This document shows, in pieces, positions 24,440 to 30,982 of a stretch of 30,982 nucleotides of DNA. Source of the stretch: CAYYAQ01 sp964469555 (GTDB taxonomy: Bacteria; Planctomycetota; UBA1135; UBA2386). The notes under the pieces are model-generated. The model searched no databases. It saw only the letters and a list, made by a program, of their open reading frames with translations, and was not told the DNA's origin. The position numbers and the translations under genes were made by a program. The stretch is from NCBI GenBank assembly GCA_964469555.1, contig CAYYAQ010000054.1, positions 1 through 30,982 on the forward strand, in the 5' to 3' direction. Within the stretch, counting starts at the first letter, position 1, and the number at the start of each line of letters is the position of its first letter.

Positions 24440-25287
24440 GCGAGTTCTTCCTCGATGTAGCGTTTCAGGGCGTCTTGGTAGCTCGGCAAGGTGCGGCCCC
24501 GGACTTCAGCCAATCGCGAGCAGTCCAGGATCGAATAGGAGGGGCGCTTCGCTGGCCTGTCGAGTTCTGCACTACTCATGGTACCGACTTCGACGTCGAT
24601 GCCGGCTGCCGCGACGATGTCGCAGGCGAACCGGTGCCAGGAGCAGGAGCCGTCGTTGGTCGCGTGGTAGACGCCACCTTCGGCACCGGACGAGACCAGG
24701 TCGACGATGGCTTCAGCCAGGTCACGGGTCATCGTCGGGCTGCCGACCTGATCGTCGACGACGCGGAGCGGCTCGCCGGACCGCGCGCGGTTGAGGATCG
24801 CGAGCGGGAAGTTCTTGCCGCCGGCCCCGAACACCCACGCGGTCCGCACCACGTAGAAATTGGGCGCGCCGGCCGCGAGCACGGCCTTTTCGCCAGCCAG
24901 CTTGCTCTCGCCGTAGACGGAGACCGGGGCGGGTTCGTCGTCGTACCGATACGGACGGTCACTCTCGCCGGCGAAGACGAAGTCGGTGCTCACGTAGAGC
25001 ATGGCTGCACCGCTCGACCGGCAGAGTTCGGCGACGTTTGCGGTGCCGTCGCCGTTGACGCGAAACGCCAGGTCGGGGTTCGTCTCGCACCCGTCGACAT
25101 CCGTGATCGCGCCGCAGTGCAGGACGTGGGTCGGTTGATACCCGGCGAACACGGCAGCGAGTCTGTCCTTGTCGTCGACCGGCACCTCAGGAATGTCGGT
25201 TCCCAGCGCGTCGATTCCACGCGACTGCAGGTGCTCGACGGTGACTCTGCCGAGCTGGCCGAGGGCTCCAGTGACGAGGAACTTCAT
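24436..25287 (-). CDS. rfbD: dTDP-4-dehydrorhamnose reductase
   Basis: This is a 283-residue reductase (RmlD family) that makes dTDP-L-rhamnose with NAD(P)H. Visible marks: cofactor motif GALGQLG (7-13), GAITDVDGCE, STDFVFAGE, catalytic YGESK, VRTAWVFG, DDQVGSPT and PSYSILD. The ATG at 25287 lies 9 bases after the rfbA stop. Presence of RmlD points to rhamnose as the end product. The 3,5-epimerase needed before this step is not in the window. Confidence 0.95.
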   Translation of the reverse strand: MKFLVTGALGQLGRVTVEHLQSRGIDALGTDIPEVPVDDKDRLAAVFAGYQPTHVLHCGAITDVDGCETNPDLAFRVNGDGTANVAELCRSSGAAMLYVSTDFVFAGESDRPYRYDDEPAPVSVYGESKLAGEKAVLAAGAPNFYVVRTAWVFGAGGKNFPLAILNRARSGEPLRVVDDQVGSPTMTRDLAEAIVDLVSSGAEGGVYHATNDGSCSWHRFACDIVAAAGIDVEVGTMSSAELDRPAKRPSYSILDCSRLAEVRGRTLPSYQDALKRYIEEELA

Positions 25288-25296
25288 CGCGGTTCT

Positions 25297-26034
25297 CTAC
25301 AGGTCCAACTTGTTCGCGCCGTCGGCGGCGATCATCTTCGCCGAACGCAGCAGTGATTCAAACGTGCCGGCATCGGTCCACCACCCCGAAAGGACGTCGG
25401 AGGTCATCGTGCCGCGCTCGATGTACGCGTTGTTGACGTCGGTGATCTCGAGCTCACCCCGACCCGATGGCTTGAGTGTGCGCACGATGTCGAAGACTTC
25501 GGCGTCGTACATGTAGATGCCGATCACGGCCTTGTTGCTCTCGGGGGTCGTCGGCTTCTCGACGATCTTGTGGACCTTGCCACTGTCGTCGACCGTCGCG
25601 ACGCCGAAGCGTTCGGGGTCGGGCACTTCCTTCAGCAGGATCTTGGCTCCGCCGCCCTGCGCCTTGAAGTCGTCCACAGCGCCGCGGATGTTGCCCTCGA
25701 TGATGTTGTCGCCGAGCACGACAGCCATCTCCTCGCCGTCGACGAAGTTCTCCGCGAGCTTCAACGCGTCGGCGATGCCGCCCTCACCCTGCTGGAAGGT
25801 GTAGTTGAGATCCTTCAGCCCGAAGTCCGCGCCGTTGCCGAGCAACTGCAGGAAGTGCCCCGCGCTGTTGCCACCGGTCACGATCTGGATGTCCGTGATC
25901 CCGGCATTCACCAGACACTGGATCGGGTAGTAGATCATCGGCTTGTCAAACACCGGGAGGAGGTGCTTGTTCGTGATCTTGGTCAGGGGGTAGAGGCGCG
26001 AGCCGAGTCCGCCGGCGAGAACGATGCCCTTCAT
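25297..26034 (-). CDS. rfbA: Glucose-1-phosphate thymidylyltransferase
   Basis: This is a 245-residue nucleotidyltransferase (RmlA) that makes dTDP-glucose from dTTP and glucose-1-phosphate. Visible marks: LAGGLGSRLYPLTK with the following KHLLPVFDKP, the GDNII motif, and EKPTTPES. It is the shorter form (~245 residues rather than ~290), lacking the C-terminal allosteric extension of the long RmlA class. The ATG at 26034 overlaps the epimerase stop by ATGA. It begins the rhamnose set in this operon. Confidence 0.94.
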   Translation of the reverse strand: MKGIVLAGGLGSRLYPLTKITNKHLLPVFDKPMIYYPIQCLVNAGITDIQIVTGGNSAGHFLQLLGNGADFGLKDLNYTFQQGEGGIADALKLAENFVDGEEMAVVLGDNIIEGNIRGAVDDFKAQGGGAKILLKEVPDPERFGVATVDDSGKVHKIVEKPTTPESNKAVIGIYMYDAEVFDIVRTLKPSGRGELEITDVNNAYIERGTMTSDVLSGWWTDAGTFESLLRSAKMIAADGANKLDL

Positions 26035-26966
26035 GCGTAGACGCTCCGATACCAGTCGTAGGTTTCTTTCAATCCATCAGCCAGGGTGTACTCGGGCTCG
26101 AACCCGAACAGTTCCTTGGCACGTGTCGTGTCTGCCTGAGAGTACATCACATCTCCGATCCGACCGGGCTTGAAGATCGGCTCGAGTTCGACACCCGCGC
26201 AGGATTGAAGCCCTGCAAGGATATCGAGCACGGAGTGGGTGCCGCCACAGGCGAGGTTTGCAGTGTGGCAACCCTCGAGCGAGGCTTGCATCGCCAGTAT
26301 GCAACCACGGGCCACGTCCGCGACAAAGGTAAAATCGCGGGACTGTTCGCCGGTCCCGTGGATCACGGGTCGCTCACCGCGCAGCAGCGCCAGGCTGAAC
26401 GCCGCAACCACGCCCGAATAAGGGCTATCCGGCACCTGGCGCGGTCCGAACACGTTGAAGAAGCGGGTGACGACGATCGGCAGGTTGTAGACGTTGGCGA
26501 AAACCCGACAGTTCAGCTCACCCGAGAGCTTCGCCGCAGCGTACGGCGAGAGCGGCCCTTCCCGCAGATCTTCGCCGAGAACCCGCGGCTCCTGGTTGCC
26601 GTAGGCGGAGGACGAACCAGCGTAGACCACTTTGATATCGTGCTTTCGAGCGACGTCGAGGACGGTGATCGAACCCGTCGAGTTCATCTCGTGAGAAATC
26701 AGCGGTTGCTCGACGCTCCGCGCCACCGACGGCACGGCGGCGATGTGGAAGATCCCGTCACAACCCCGGGCCGCCGTCTCGACAGCGTCCGCGTCCGTGA
26801 TGCTGCCTTCGATGACATCCAGGTTGTCGGTCACCCCATCGAGGTTCTCCCTCCGACCGGACGAGAAATCGTCGAGAATCACGACGGAATGCCCCGCCGC
26901 AATCGCGGCGCGCGTGAGGTGGGAGCCGATGAAACCGGCTCCACCAGTGATCAGATACTTGGCCAT
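26031..26966 (-). CDS. NAD-dependent sugar-nucleotide epimerase (WbpP/Gne-like)
   Basis: This is a 311-residue extended SDR. The ATG at 26966 (MAKYLITGG) is chosen over an upstream ATG because it places GGAGFIGSH at residues 8-16. Other marks: HIAAVPSV, YAGSSSAYG, the catalytic SPYAAAK, TRFFNVFGPRQ, GTGEQSRDFTFV, and a C-terminal YDWYRS. The pattern is closest to UDP-glucose/UDP-GlcNAc 4-epimerases of the WbpP/Gne type, so it may make UDP-Gal or UDP-GalNAc. Exact substrate needs the hexagonal-box residues, which I cannot judge. A gap of 74 bases separates it from the next SDR gene upstream. Confidence 0.85.
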   Translation of the reverse strand: MAKYLITGGAGFIGSHLTRAAIAAGHSVVILDDFSSGRRENLDGVTDNLDVIEGSITDADAVETAARGCDGIFHIAAVPSVARSVEQPLISHEMNSTGSITVLDVARKHDIKVVYAGSSSAYGNQEPRVLGEDLREGPLSPYAAAKLSGELNCRVFANVYNLPIVVTRFFNVFGPRQVPDSPYSGVVAAFSLALLRGERPVIHGTGEQSRDFTFVADVARGCILAMQASLEGCHTANLACGGTHSVLDILAGLQSCAGVELEPIFKPGRIGDVMYSQADTTRAKELFGFEPEYTLADGLKETYDWYRSVYA

Positions 26967-27040
26967 TCGAGTCGACGAGGGGATTGCCCTCTGCAATGTG
27001 TTTCGGCTGGAGGGCGGGGCCGTCTCCAGGCAGAACGGAG

Positions 27041-28033
27041 CTAGGAGAGTCTACCGGCCCCCCGCTCCGCCAGATACCACTCCGCAAAACGCGAAATCCC
27101 CTCGGCGAGGGGGACGCGGCGCTGGTAGCCGAGCTCGGCTGTGGCCCGGCTGACGTCGGCGAACGTCGCGGGGACGTCTCCCGGCTGCTCGGGCTGCCGG
27201 TCGAGAATCGCGGACTTGCCGAGCGTCTTCTCGATGATCTGCACGAGTTCGGCGAGAGTCGTGGTCTCCGCCCCGCCCAGATTGAAGATGCGGTAGCGGT
27301 CCGCGTCGCCGGGGTCCCGACCGAGCGCGGCGGTGACACCATCGACGATGTCCGAGACGAAGGTGTAGTCGCGGCGCGTCGACCCATCGCCGAAGAACGG
27401 CAGGGGTTCCCCCGCCAGCACCTTCCGGCTGAACTTGTGGATCGCCATCTCCGGACGCTGACCGGGGCCGAACACGGTGAAGAACCGGAGGCAGGTGACG
27501 GGGATGTCGGTCAGGTGATGGAACGTGCTGCAGAGCAGCTCGCCGGCGCGCTTGCTCGCGGCGTACGGCGACACCGGGTTGTTGACCGGGTCGTCCTCGG
27601 AGAACGGCACCTTCTCGTTGCCGCCATACACCGACGACGAACTGCCGAACACGAACGGGCGCGACGTGCCTGCCGCGACATTCTGCCAGGCGTCGAGCAG
27701 GATCTGTGTTCCGCGGACGTTGACGTCCATGTAACGCACCGGGTCCTGGATAGACGGGCGCACACCGGCCAGGGCAGCGAGGTGTACGATGCCGTCCACT
27801 CCGTCGACCGCGGCAGCGCACGCGTCCGCGTCGCGCAGATCACCCTCGATCAGCGTGAACGAGTCCCCGCCTATCTCGCGCAGGCGCTCGACGTTTCGGC
27901 GCTTGATCGCGACGTCGTAGAACGGATCGAAGTTATCGAACCCGATGACTTGGTCACCATCACTCAGCAAGCGGGTCGTGAGGTGTGTCCCGATGAACCC
28001 GGGCGCTCCAGTGATGAGAATACGACGGGACAC
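27041..28033 (-). CDS. UDP-glucuronate 4-epimerase-like SDR
   Basis: This is a 330-residue extended SDR from a GTG at 28033. Marks: ITGAPGFIGTH (the usual GGAGFIG reads GAPGFIG), FDNFDPFYD, HLAALAGVRPSI, FGSSSSVYGGN, catalytic SPYAASK, RFFTVFGPGQRPEMAI, GDGSTRRDYTFV and QPGDVPATFAD with LAEGISRFAEWY. The AGVR, RPEMAI and QPGDVP patterns are typical of UDP-glucuronate 4-epimerases (CapI/LpsL), which make UDP-galacturonate. Together with the next gene it puts two fates of UDP-glucuronate side by side. It starts 4 bases after the decarboxylase stop. Confidence 0.88.
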   Translation of the reverse strand: MSRRILITGAPGFIGTHLTTRLLSDGDQVIGFDNFDPFYDVAIKRRNVERLREIGGDSFTLIEGDLRDADACAAAVDGVDGIVHLAALAGVRPSIQDPVRYMDVNVRGTQILLDAWQNVAAGTSRPFVFGSSSSVYGGNEKVPFSEDDPVNNPVSPYAASKRAGELLCSTFHHLTDIPVTCLRFFTVFGPGQRPEMAIHKFSRKVLAGEPLPFFGDGSTRRDYTFVSDIVDGVTAALGRDPGDADRYRIFNLGGAETTTLAELVQIIEKTLGKSAILDRQPEQPGDVPATFADVSRATAELGYQRRVPLAEGISRFAEWYLAERGAGRLS

Positions 28034-28037
28034 GGAA

Positions 28038-28988
28038 CTAGGTGAAGAGCTTGCTCCGGAAATACTCGCACGTGCGACGGAGACCGGTCGTCAGATCGAT
28101 CTTCGGTTCCCAACCATCGAGGACGCGCCTCGCCTTCGCGATGTCCGGCTGCCGAACCTTGGGGTCGTCCTCCGGCAGCGGCTTCTCGACAAACTTCGAG
28201 CTCGAACCGGTGATCTCCAGGATGGCGTCACCGAATTGACGGATTGTCATCTCGCTCGGATTGCCGATGTTGACCGGGTCCGTCTCGTTGCTGTAGAGCA
28301 GGCGTACGAGGCCTTCGACCAGGTCTTCGACGTAACAGAAACTCCGGGTCTGGCTGCCGTTCCCGAACACGGTCAGATCTTCGCCGCGCAGCGCCTGGCA
28401 CATGAACGCCGGCAGCACCCGCCCGTCGTTGAGCCGCATCCGCGGACCGTAGGTGTTGAAGATGCGGACGATCCGCGTGTCGACACCGTGGCTCCTGTGA
28501 TAGGCCATGGTGATCGCTTCCGCGAAGCGCTTCGCCTCGTCGTAGCACCCACGCGGGCCGACCGGGTTGACGTTGCCCCAGTAGTCTTCGTGCTGCGGGT
28601 GCACCAGGGGATCGCCGTAGACCTCGCTCGTGCTCGCCAGCAGGAACGTGGCGCCCTTCTCCCGGGCGAGGCCGAGAGCCTTGTGCGTGCCCAGGCTGCC
28701 GACCTTCATCGTCTGGATCGGCAACTCGAGGTAGTCGATCGGGCTCGCCGGCGAGGCGAAGTGCATGATGTAGTCGAGGTTCCCGGTGACGTGGATGTAG
28801 TTCGTGACGTCCTGGTGCTCGAAGCTGAAATCTGCGTGCCCCATCACGTGCTCGATGTTTCCCAGATCGCCGGTGATCAGGTTGTCCATGCAGATTACCT
28901 CGAGGCCATCGGCGAGGAACCGATCACAGAGATGGGAACCGACAAAGCCTGCTCCGCCGGTGACGAGTACGCGCTTCTTGCTTGTCAT
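28038..28988 (-). CDS. UDP-glucuronate decarboxylase (UDP-xylose synthase)
   Basis: This is a 316-residue extended SDR of the UXS type. It oxidises and decarboxylates UDP-glucuronate and reduces the product to UDP-xylose using bound NAD. Marks: GGAGFVGSH (11-19), FASPASPIDYLELPIQT, STSEVYGDP, the UXS signature NPVGPRGCYDEAKR with catalytic Tyr/Lys, RIFNTYGPRM, DGRVLPAF, RSFCYVEDLVEGL and NIGNPSEMTI. The ASP-x-P-x-Y and GPR(G)CYDE(A/G)KR segments separate it from plain epimerases. There is no N-terminal membrane anchor. It follows the secreted protein gene by 16 bases. Confidence 0.95.
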   Translation of the reverse strand: MTSKKRVLVTGGAGFVGSHLCDRFLADGLEVICMDNLITGDLGNIEHVMGHADFSFEHQDVTNYIHVTGNLDYIMHFASPASPIDYLELPIQTMKVGSLGTHKALGLAREKGATFLLASTSEVYGDPLVHPQHEDYWGNVNPVGPRGCYDEAKRFAEAITMAYHRSHGVDTRIVRIFNTYGPRMRLNDGRVLPAFMCQALRGEDLTVFGNGSQTRSFCYVEDLVEGLVRLLYSNETDPVNIGNPSEMTIRQFGDAILEITGSSSKFVEKPLPEDDPKVRQPDIAKARRVLDGWEPKIDLTTGLRRTCEYFRSKLFT

Positions 28989-29004
28989 GTCTACCGTGAA
29001 CTTT

Positions 29005-30111
29005 CTACCGCCCAGAGCGCGGATTCACGAGTGGCTTGATCTCGAGAGTCGAACCGACCGGCACCTTGAAGGCCGCCCCCGACCAGATGACCTTGCCGCC
29101 AGTGCCGCCGCGGACCGTCGTGACTTGCCCGATGCGCGTCGTCGCGACATCTCCGACCGCTTCGAAATCATGGCCCAACGGCGCCTTCAAAGAGGGTTGC
29201 ATCCAGAGACGCACACGCATCAGACCGACGAGTTCACCAGTGCCCACGGAACCGACGAACCGGACCGGGCTGGCGCCCAGATTCGACACACGGCAACGAT
29301 CGCCGCGGCGTTCGAGATGGAGGAGGGTGTCGGTGAAGGTCAGCTCGGTGCCGTCGGGCATCGTGACGCGGAAGGGGCGCAACCCCGCCTTGATCCACAT
29401 CTGAGCCGCATCGCGCAGTTGCAGGCCGACCTCCGTCGCATCCATGACCGTCACCGTCATCGAGCACGGCCCACGCGAACGGATGTCGCCGCCGGCGTGC
29501 AGGATGAGCTGGAACTCGCCCTTGCCGCGCACCTCGACCTGCGAGCCCGCCGTCATGAATCGGAAGCGGTCGTAGAACACGAGCGGAATGAACGCGCGCT
29601 CCTCGGGGGGCCGGAACCAGACCCGGTCCGCCGTGCGGACGAGCACAGCCTGCTGCGGCGTCGCGCTGATGAGCTGCTTGCCCATCCCGCCCTCGATCCA
29701 GGACGGCCACCGGTTCTTGTCAGCCGGCGAACGCTCGAGTCCCGGGATCTTTCCGGCCTCGATCTCGTCGGGCGACTTGCCGGTGCCGGGGTAGCCACCG
29801 TAGCCAGGGACGTTTGAGGGATACGTGGGCAGCCCCTCGTAGTACGGGAACAACTGCTGCATGCCCTCACGGTCGCCGAGATGGAAGAGCATAGGCGCGT
29901 CCTTCGGCAGCGCGCTGTACGGGAACATGAGATTCTGCATCCGGCGCTCGCGCTCCAGGCGCTCCTTCCGTTGCTGGATCAACTGCTCTTCCGCGGTGCG
30001 CTGGAACGCGTCCCTGCCCTGGTTGATCTGGGCGCTGGCACTCCCGGCGAAGAGCCCCAGGCAACAAGCACCCACCACCGCCCTAGCTCTAGTGCACATT
30101 TCTTGTCTCAT
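29005..30111 (-). CDS. Secreted protein of unknown function
   Basis: This is a 368-residue product from an ATG at 30111 (a second ATG 12 bases on). A signal peptide is visible, ending near ASAQ at residues 26-29. A charged segment (RKERLERERR) and a proline/glycine/tyrosine-rich linker (GYGGYPGTGKSPDE) follow. The second half is beta-rich with repeated short modules (GSQVEVRGKGEFQLILHAGG, LGASPVRFVGSVGTGELVGL, VGSTLEIKPLV). No family is recognised. It lies between accC and the sugar-nucleotide genes on the same strand with a short gap (16 bases) to the decarboxylase gene, so it may be co-expressed, but no functional link is shown. Confidence 0.65.
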   Translation of the reverse strand: MRQEMCTRARAVVGACCLGLFAGSASAQINQGRDAFQRTAEEQLIQQRKERLERERRMQNLMFPYSALPKDAPMLFHLGDREGMQQLFPYYEGLPTYPSNVPGYGGYPGTGKSPDEIEAGKIPGLERSPADKNRWPSWIEGGMGKQLISATPQQAVLVRTADRVWFRPPEERAFIPLVFYDRFRFMTAGSQVEVRGKGEFQLILHAGGDIRSRGPCSMTVTVMDATEVGLQLRDAAQMWIKAGLRPFRVTMPDGTELTFTDTLLHLERRGDRCRVSNLGASPVRFVGSVGTGELVGLMRVRLWMQPSLKAPLGHDFEAVGDVATTRIGQVTTVRGGTGGKVIWSGAAFKVPVGSTLEIKPLVNPRSGR

Positions 30112-30160
30112 CTGGATCCATCGTCGCGCAGTCCGCTCGCGCCGGCAACCGCCCCTCTGC

Positions 30161-30982
30161 TCAGACAGCAAAGAAGCGCTCGACAAAGCCCGTATCGACA
30201 TCTCCCTTGACGAAGTCTGAGTGAGAAAGGATTTGGAGGAACAACGGAATCGTGGTCGCGACGCCGCTGATCTGCATCTCGACCAGTGCGCGCTTGGCGG
30301 TCTGGATCGCCTTCGGACGGCTCTCGCGGTGGATGATGAGCTTGCCGACCATCGAGTCGTAGAACGGCGGCACCTTGTAACCCTGGTAGATGTGCGAGTC
30401 CCAGCGGACGCCGGGCCCGCCGGGGACGATCAGGGTCTCGATGGTGCCCGGACTCGGCCGGAAGTTGCGCTTGGGGTCTTCCGCGTTGATCCGGAACTCG
30501 AACGCGTGCCCCTGGATCTTCACGTCCTCTTGCTGCACGAGGAGACGCGCGCCGCCGGCGATCCGGATCATCTCCTGGATCAGGTCGATGCCGGTCACCT
30601 CTTCGGTGACCGGGTGCTCCACCTGGATACGGGAGTTGATCTCGATGAAGTAGAAGCGGCCGCGCTGATCCAGGATGAACTCGACAGTGCCGGCAGAGTA
30701 GTAATCCGCGGCCTTCGCGAGCCGGACCGCCGCCTCCCCCATCGCGATTTTGGTCTCGTCTTCGAGCACGATGCACGGACTCTCCTCGATCAGCTTTTGG
30801 TGCCGTCGCTGAATGGAGCAATCACGTTGACCCAGGTGGATGATGTTGCCGTGTTGATCCGCGAGGATCTGCACCTCCACGTGACGCGGGCGCTCGACGA
30901 ACCGCTCGACGTAGACCGTGTCGTCACCGAACGAGGCCATCGCCTCGGCCCTCGCGGAGTGGAAAGCAGGGATGAGCTCCTC
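30161..30982 (-). CDS. accC: Biotin carboxylase, acetyl-CoA carboxylase subunit (5' part outside window)
   Basis: This is the C-terminal 273 residues of an ATP-grasp biotin carboxylase; the start lies beyond the window. Clear family marks are YVERFVERPRHVEVQI, RDCSIQRRHQKLIEESP, the FIEINSRIQVEHPVTE active-site segment (Glu, Arg and Glu present; usual reading is E-M/I-N-x-R-x-Q-V-E-H-P), FRINAEDP and GGPGVRWDSH. It carboxylates biotin on BCCP, the first step of fatty-acid synthesis. It is a housekeeping gene and marks the end of the polysaccharide-supply region; its adjacency is probably incidental. Confidence 0.95.
   Translation of the reverse strand, partial: EELIPAFHSARAEAMASFGDDTVYVERFVERPRHVEVQILADQHGNIIHLGQRDCSIQRRHQKLIEESPCIVLEDETKIAMGEAAVRLAKAADYYSAGTVEFILDQRGRFYFIEINSRIQVEHPVTEEVTGIDLIQEMIRIAGGARLLVQQEDVKIQGHAFEFRINAEDPKRNFRPSPGTIETLIVPGGPGVRWDSHIYQGYKVPPFYDSMVGKLIIHRESRPKAIQTAKRALVEMQISGVATTIPLFLQILSHSDFVKGDVDTGFVERFFAV

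Noticed and set aside
1..30982. CRISPR arrays, insertion sequences, tRNA or rRNA genes, PEP-CTERM tails
   Set aside because: I looked for regularly spaced repeats, transposase motifs, cloverleaf sequences and PEP-helix-basic C-termini and found none that I can support.

Overview
The window is GC-rich and densely coded. It carries an exosortase (XrtA/EpsH-type) exopolysaccharide locus and its sugar-nucleotide supply genes. The organism is a Gram-negative bacterium: there are lipoprotein signal peptides, an outer-membrane polysaccharide export lipoprotein and a Wzz-type inner-membrane protein. GTG and TTG starts are common. The gene set matches the exosortase-A loci known from Proteobacteria, but several genes are divergent or degenerate and I cannot fix the phylum. 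A non-proteobacterial host such as Planctomycetota is possible; this is only inference.

Layout. Positions 1-2121 hold a truncated secreted SH3-like protein (minus), a PEGA-domain lipoprotein (plus) and a small two-helix membrane protein (minus). Positions 2148-5780 (minus) hold a zinc-ribbon membrane protein, a GtrB/DPM1-type family-2 glycosyltransferase, and a single ORF joining a second, degenerate family-2 glycosyltransferase to a FemAB/XrtA-associated acyltransferase domain. Positions 6048-12709 (plus) hold a histidine-kinase-like protein that lacks its catalytic residues, an NtrC-type sigma-54 activator (PrsR-like) and a 1355-residue membrane-anchored TPR protein. Converging on this is a nine-gene minus-strand operon (23129 to 12725): export lipoprotein, chain-length protein, O-antigen-ligase-like protein, asparagine-synthase-like amidotransferase, two family-4 glycosyltransferases, exosortase, EpsI and polysaccharide deacetylase. 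Most of its genes overlap by ATGA or are separated by under 30 bases.

Further right, also minus strand (28988 to 23423), are UDP-glucuronate decarboxylase, a UDP-glucuronate 4-epimerase-like SDR, a UDP-hexose 4-epimerase-like SDR, and rfbA, rfbD and rfbB. These predict UDP-xylose, UDP-galacturonate, a UDP-Gal(NAc)-type sugar and dTDP-rhamnose precursors. A secreted protein of unknown function and the 3' part of accC close the window.

How it works together (inference): the supply genes make activated sugars, the glycosyltransferases build the glycan, the Wzz/export pair controls its length and passage out, and the deacetylase and amidotransferase modify it. The exosortase would cleave PEP-CTERM-type proteins, perhaps with glycan or ligase coupling. 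No PEP-CTERM substrate, tyrosine autokinase, priming glycosyltransferase, Wzx flippase or rmlC is present here. The most unusual points are the glycosyltransferase-FemAB fusion with a lost DxD motif, and a two-component pair in which the kinase-like partner has lost its phospho-acceptor histidine and ATP-binding boxes.
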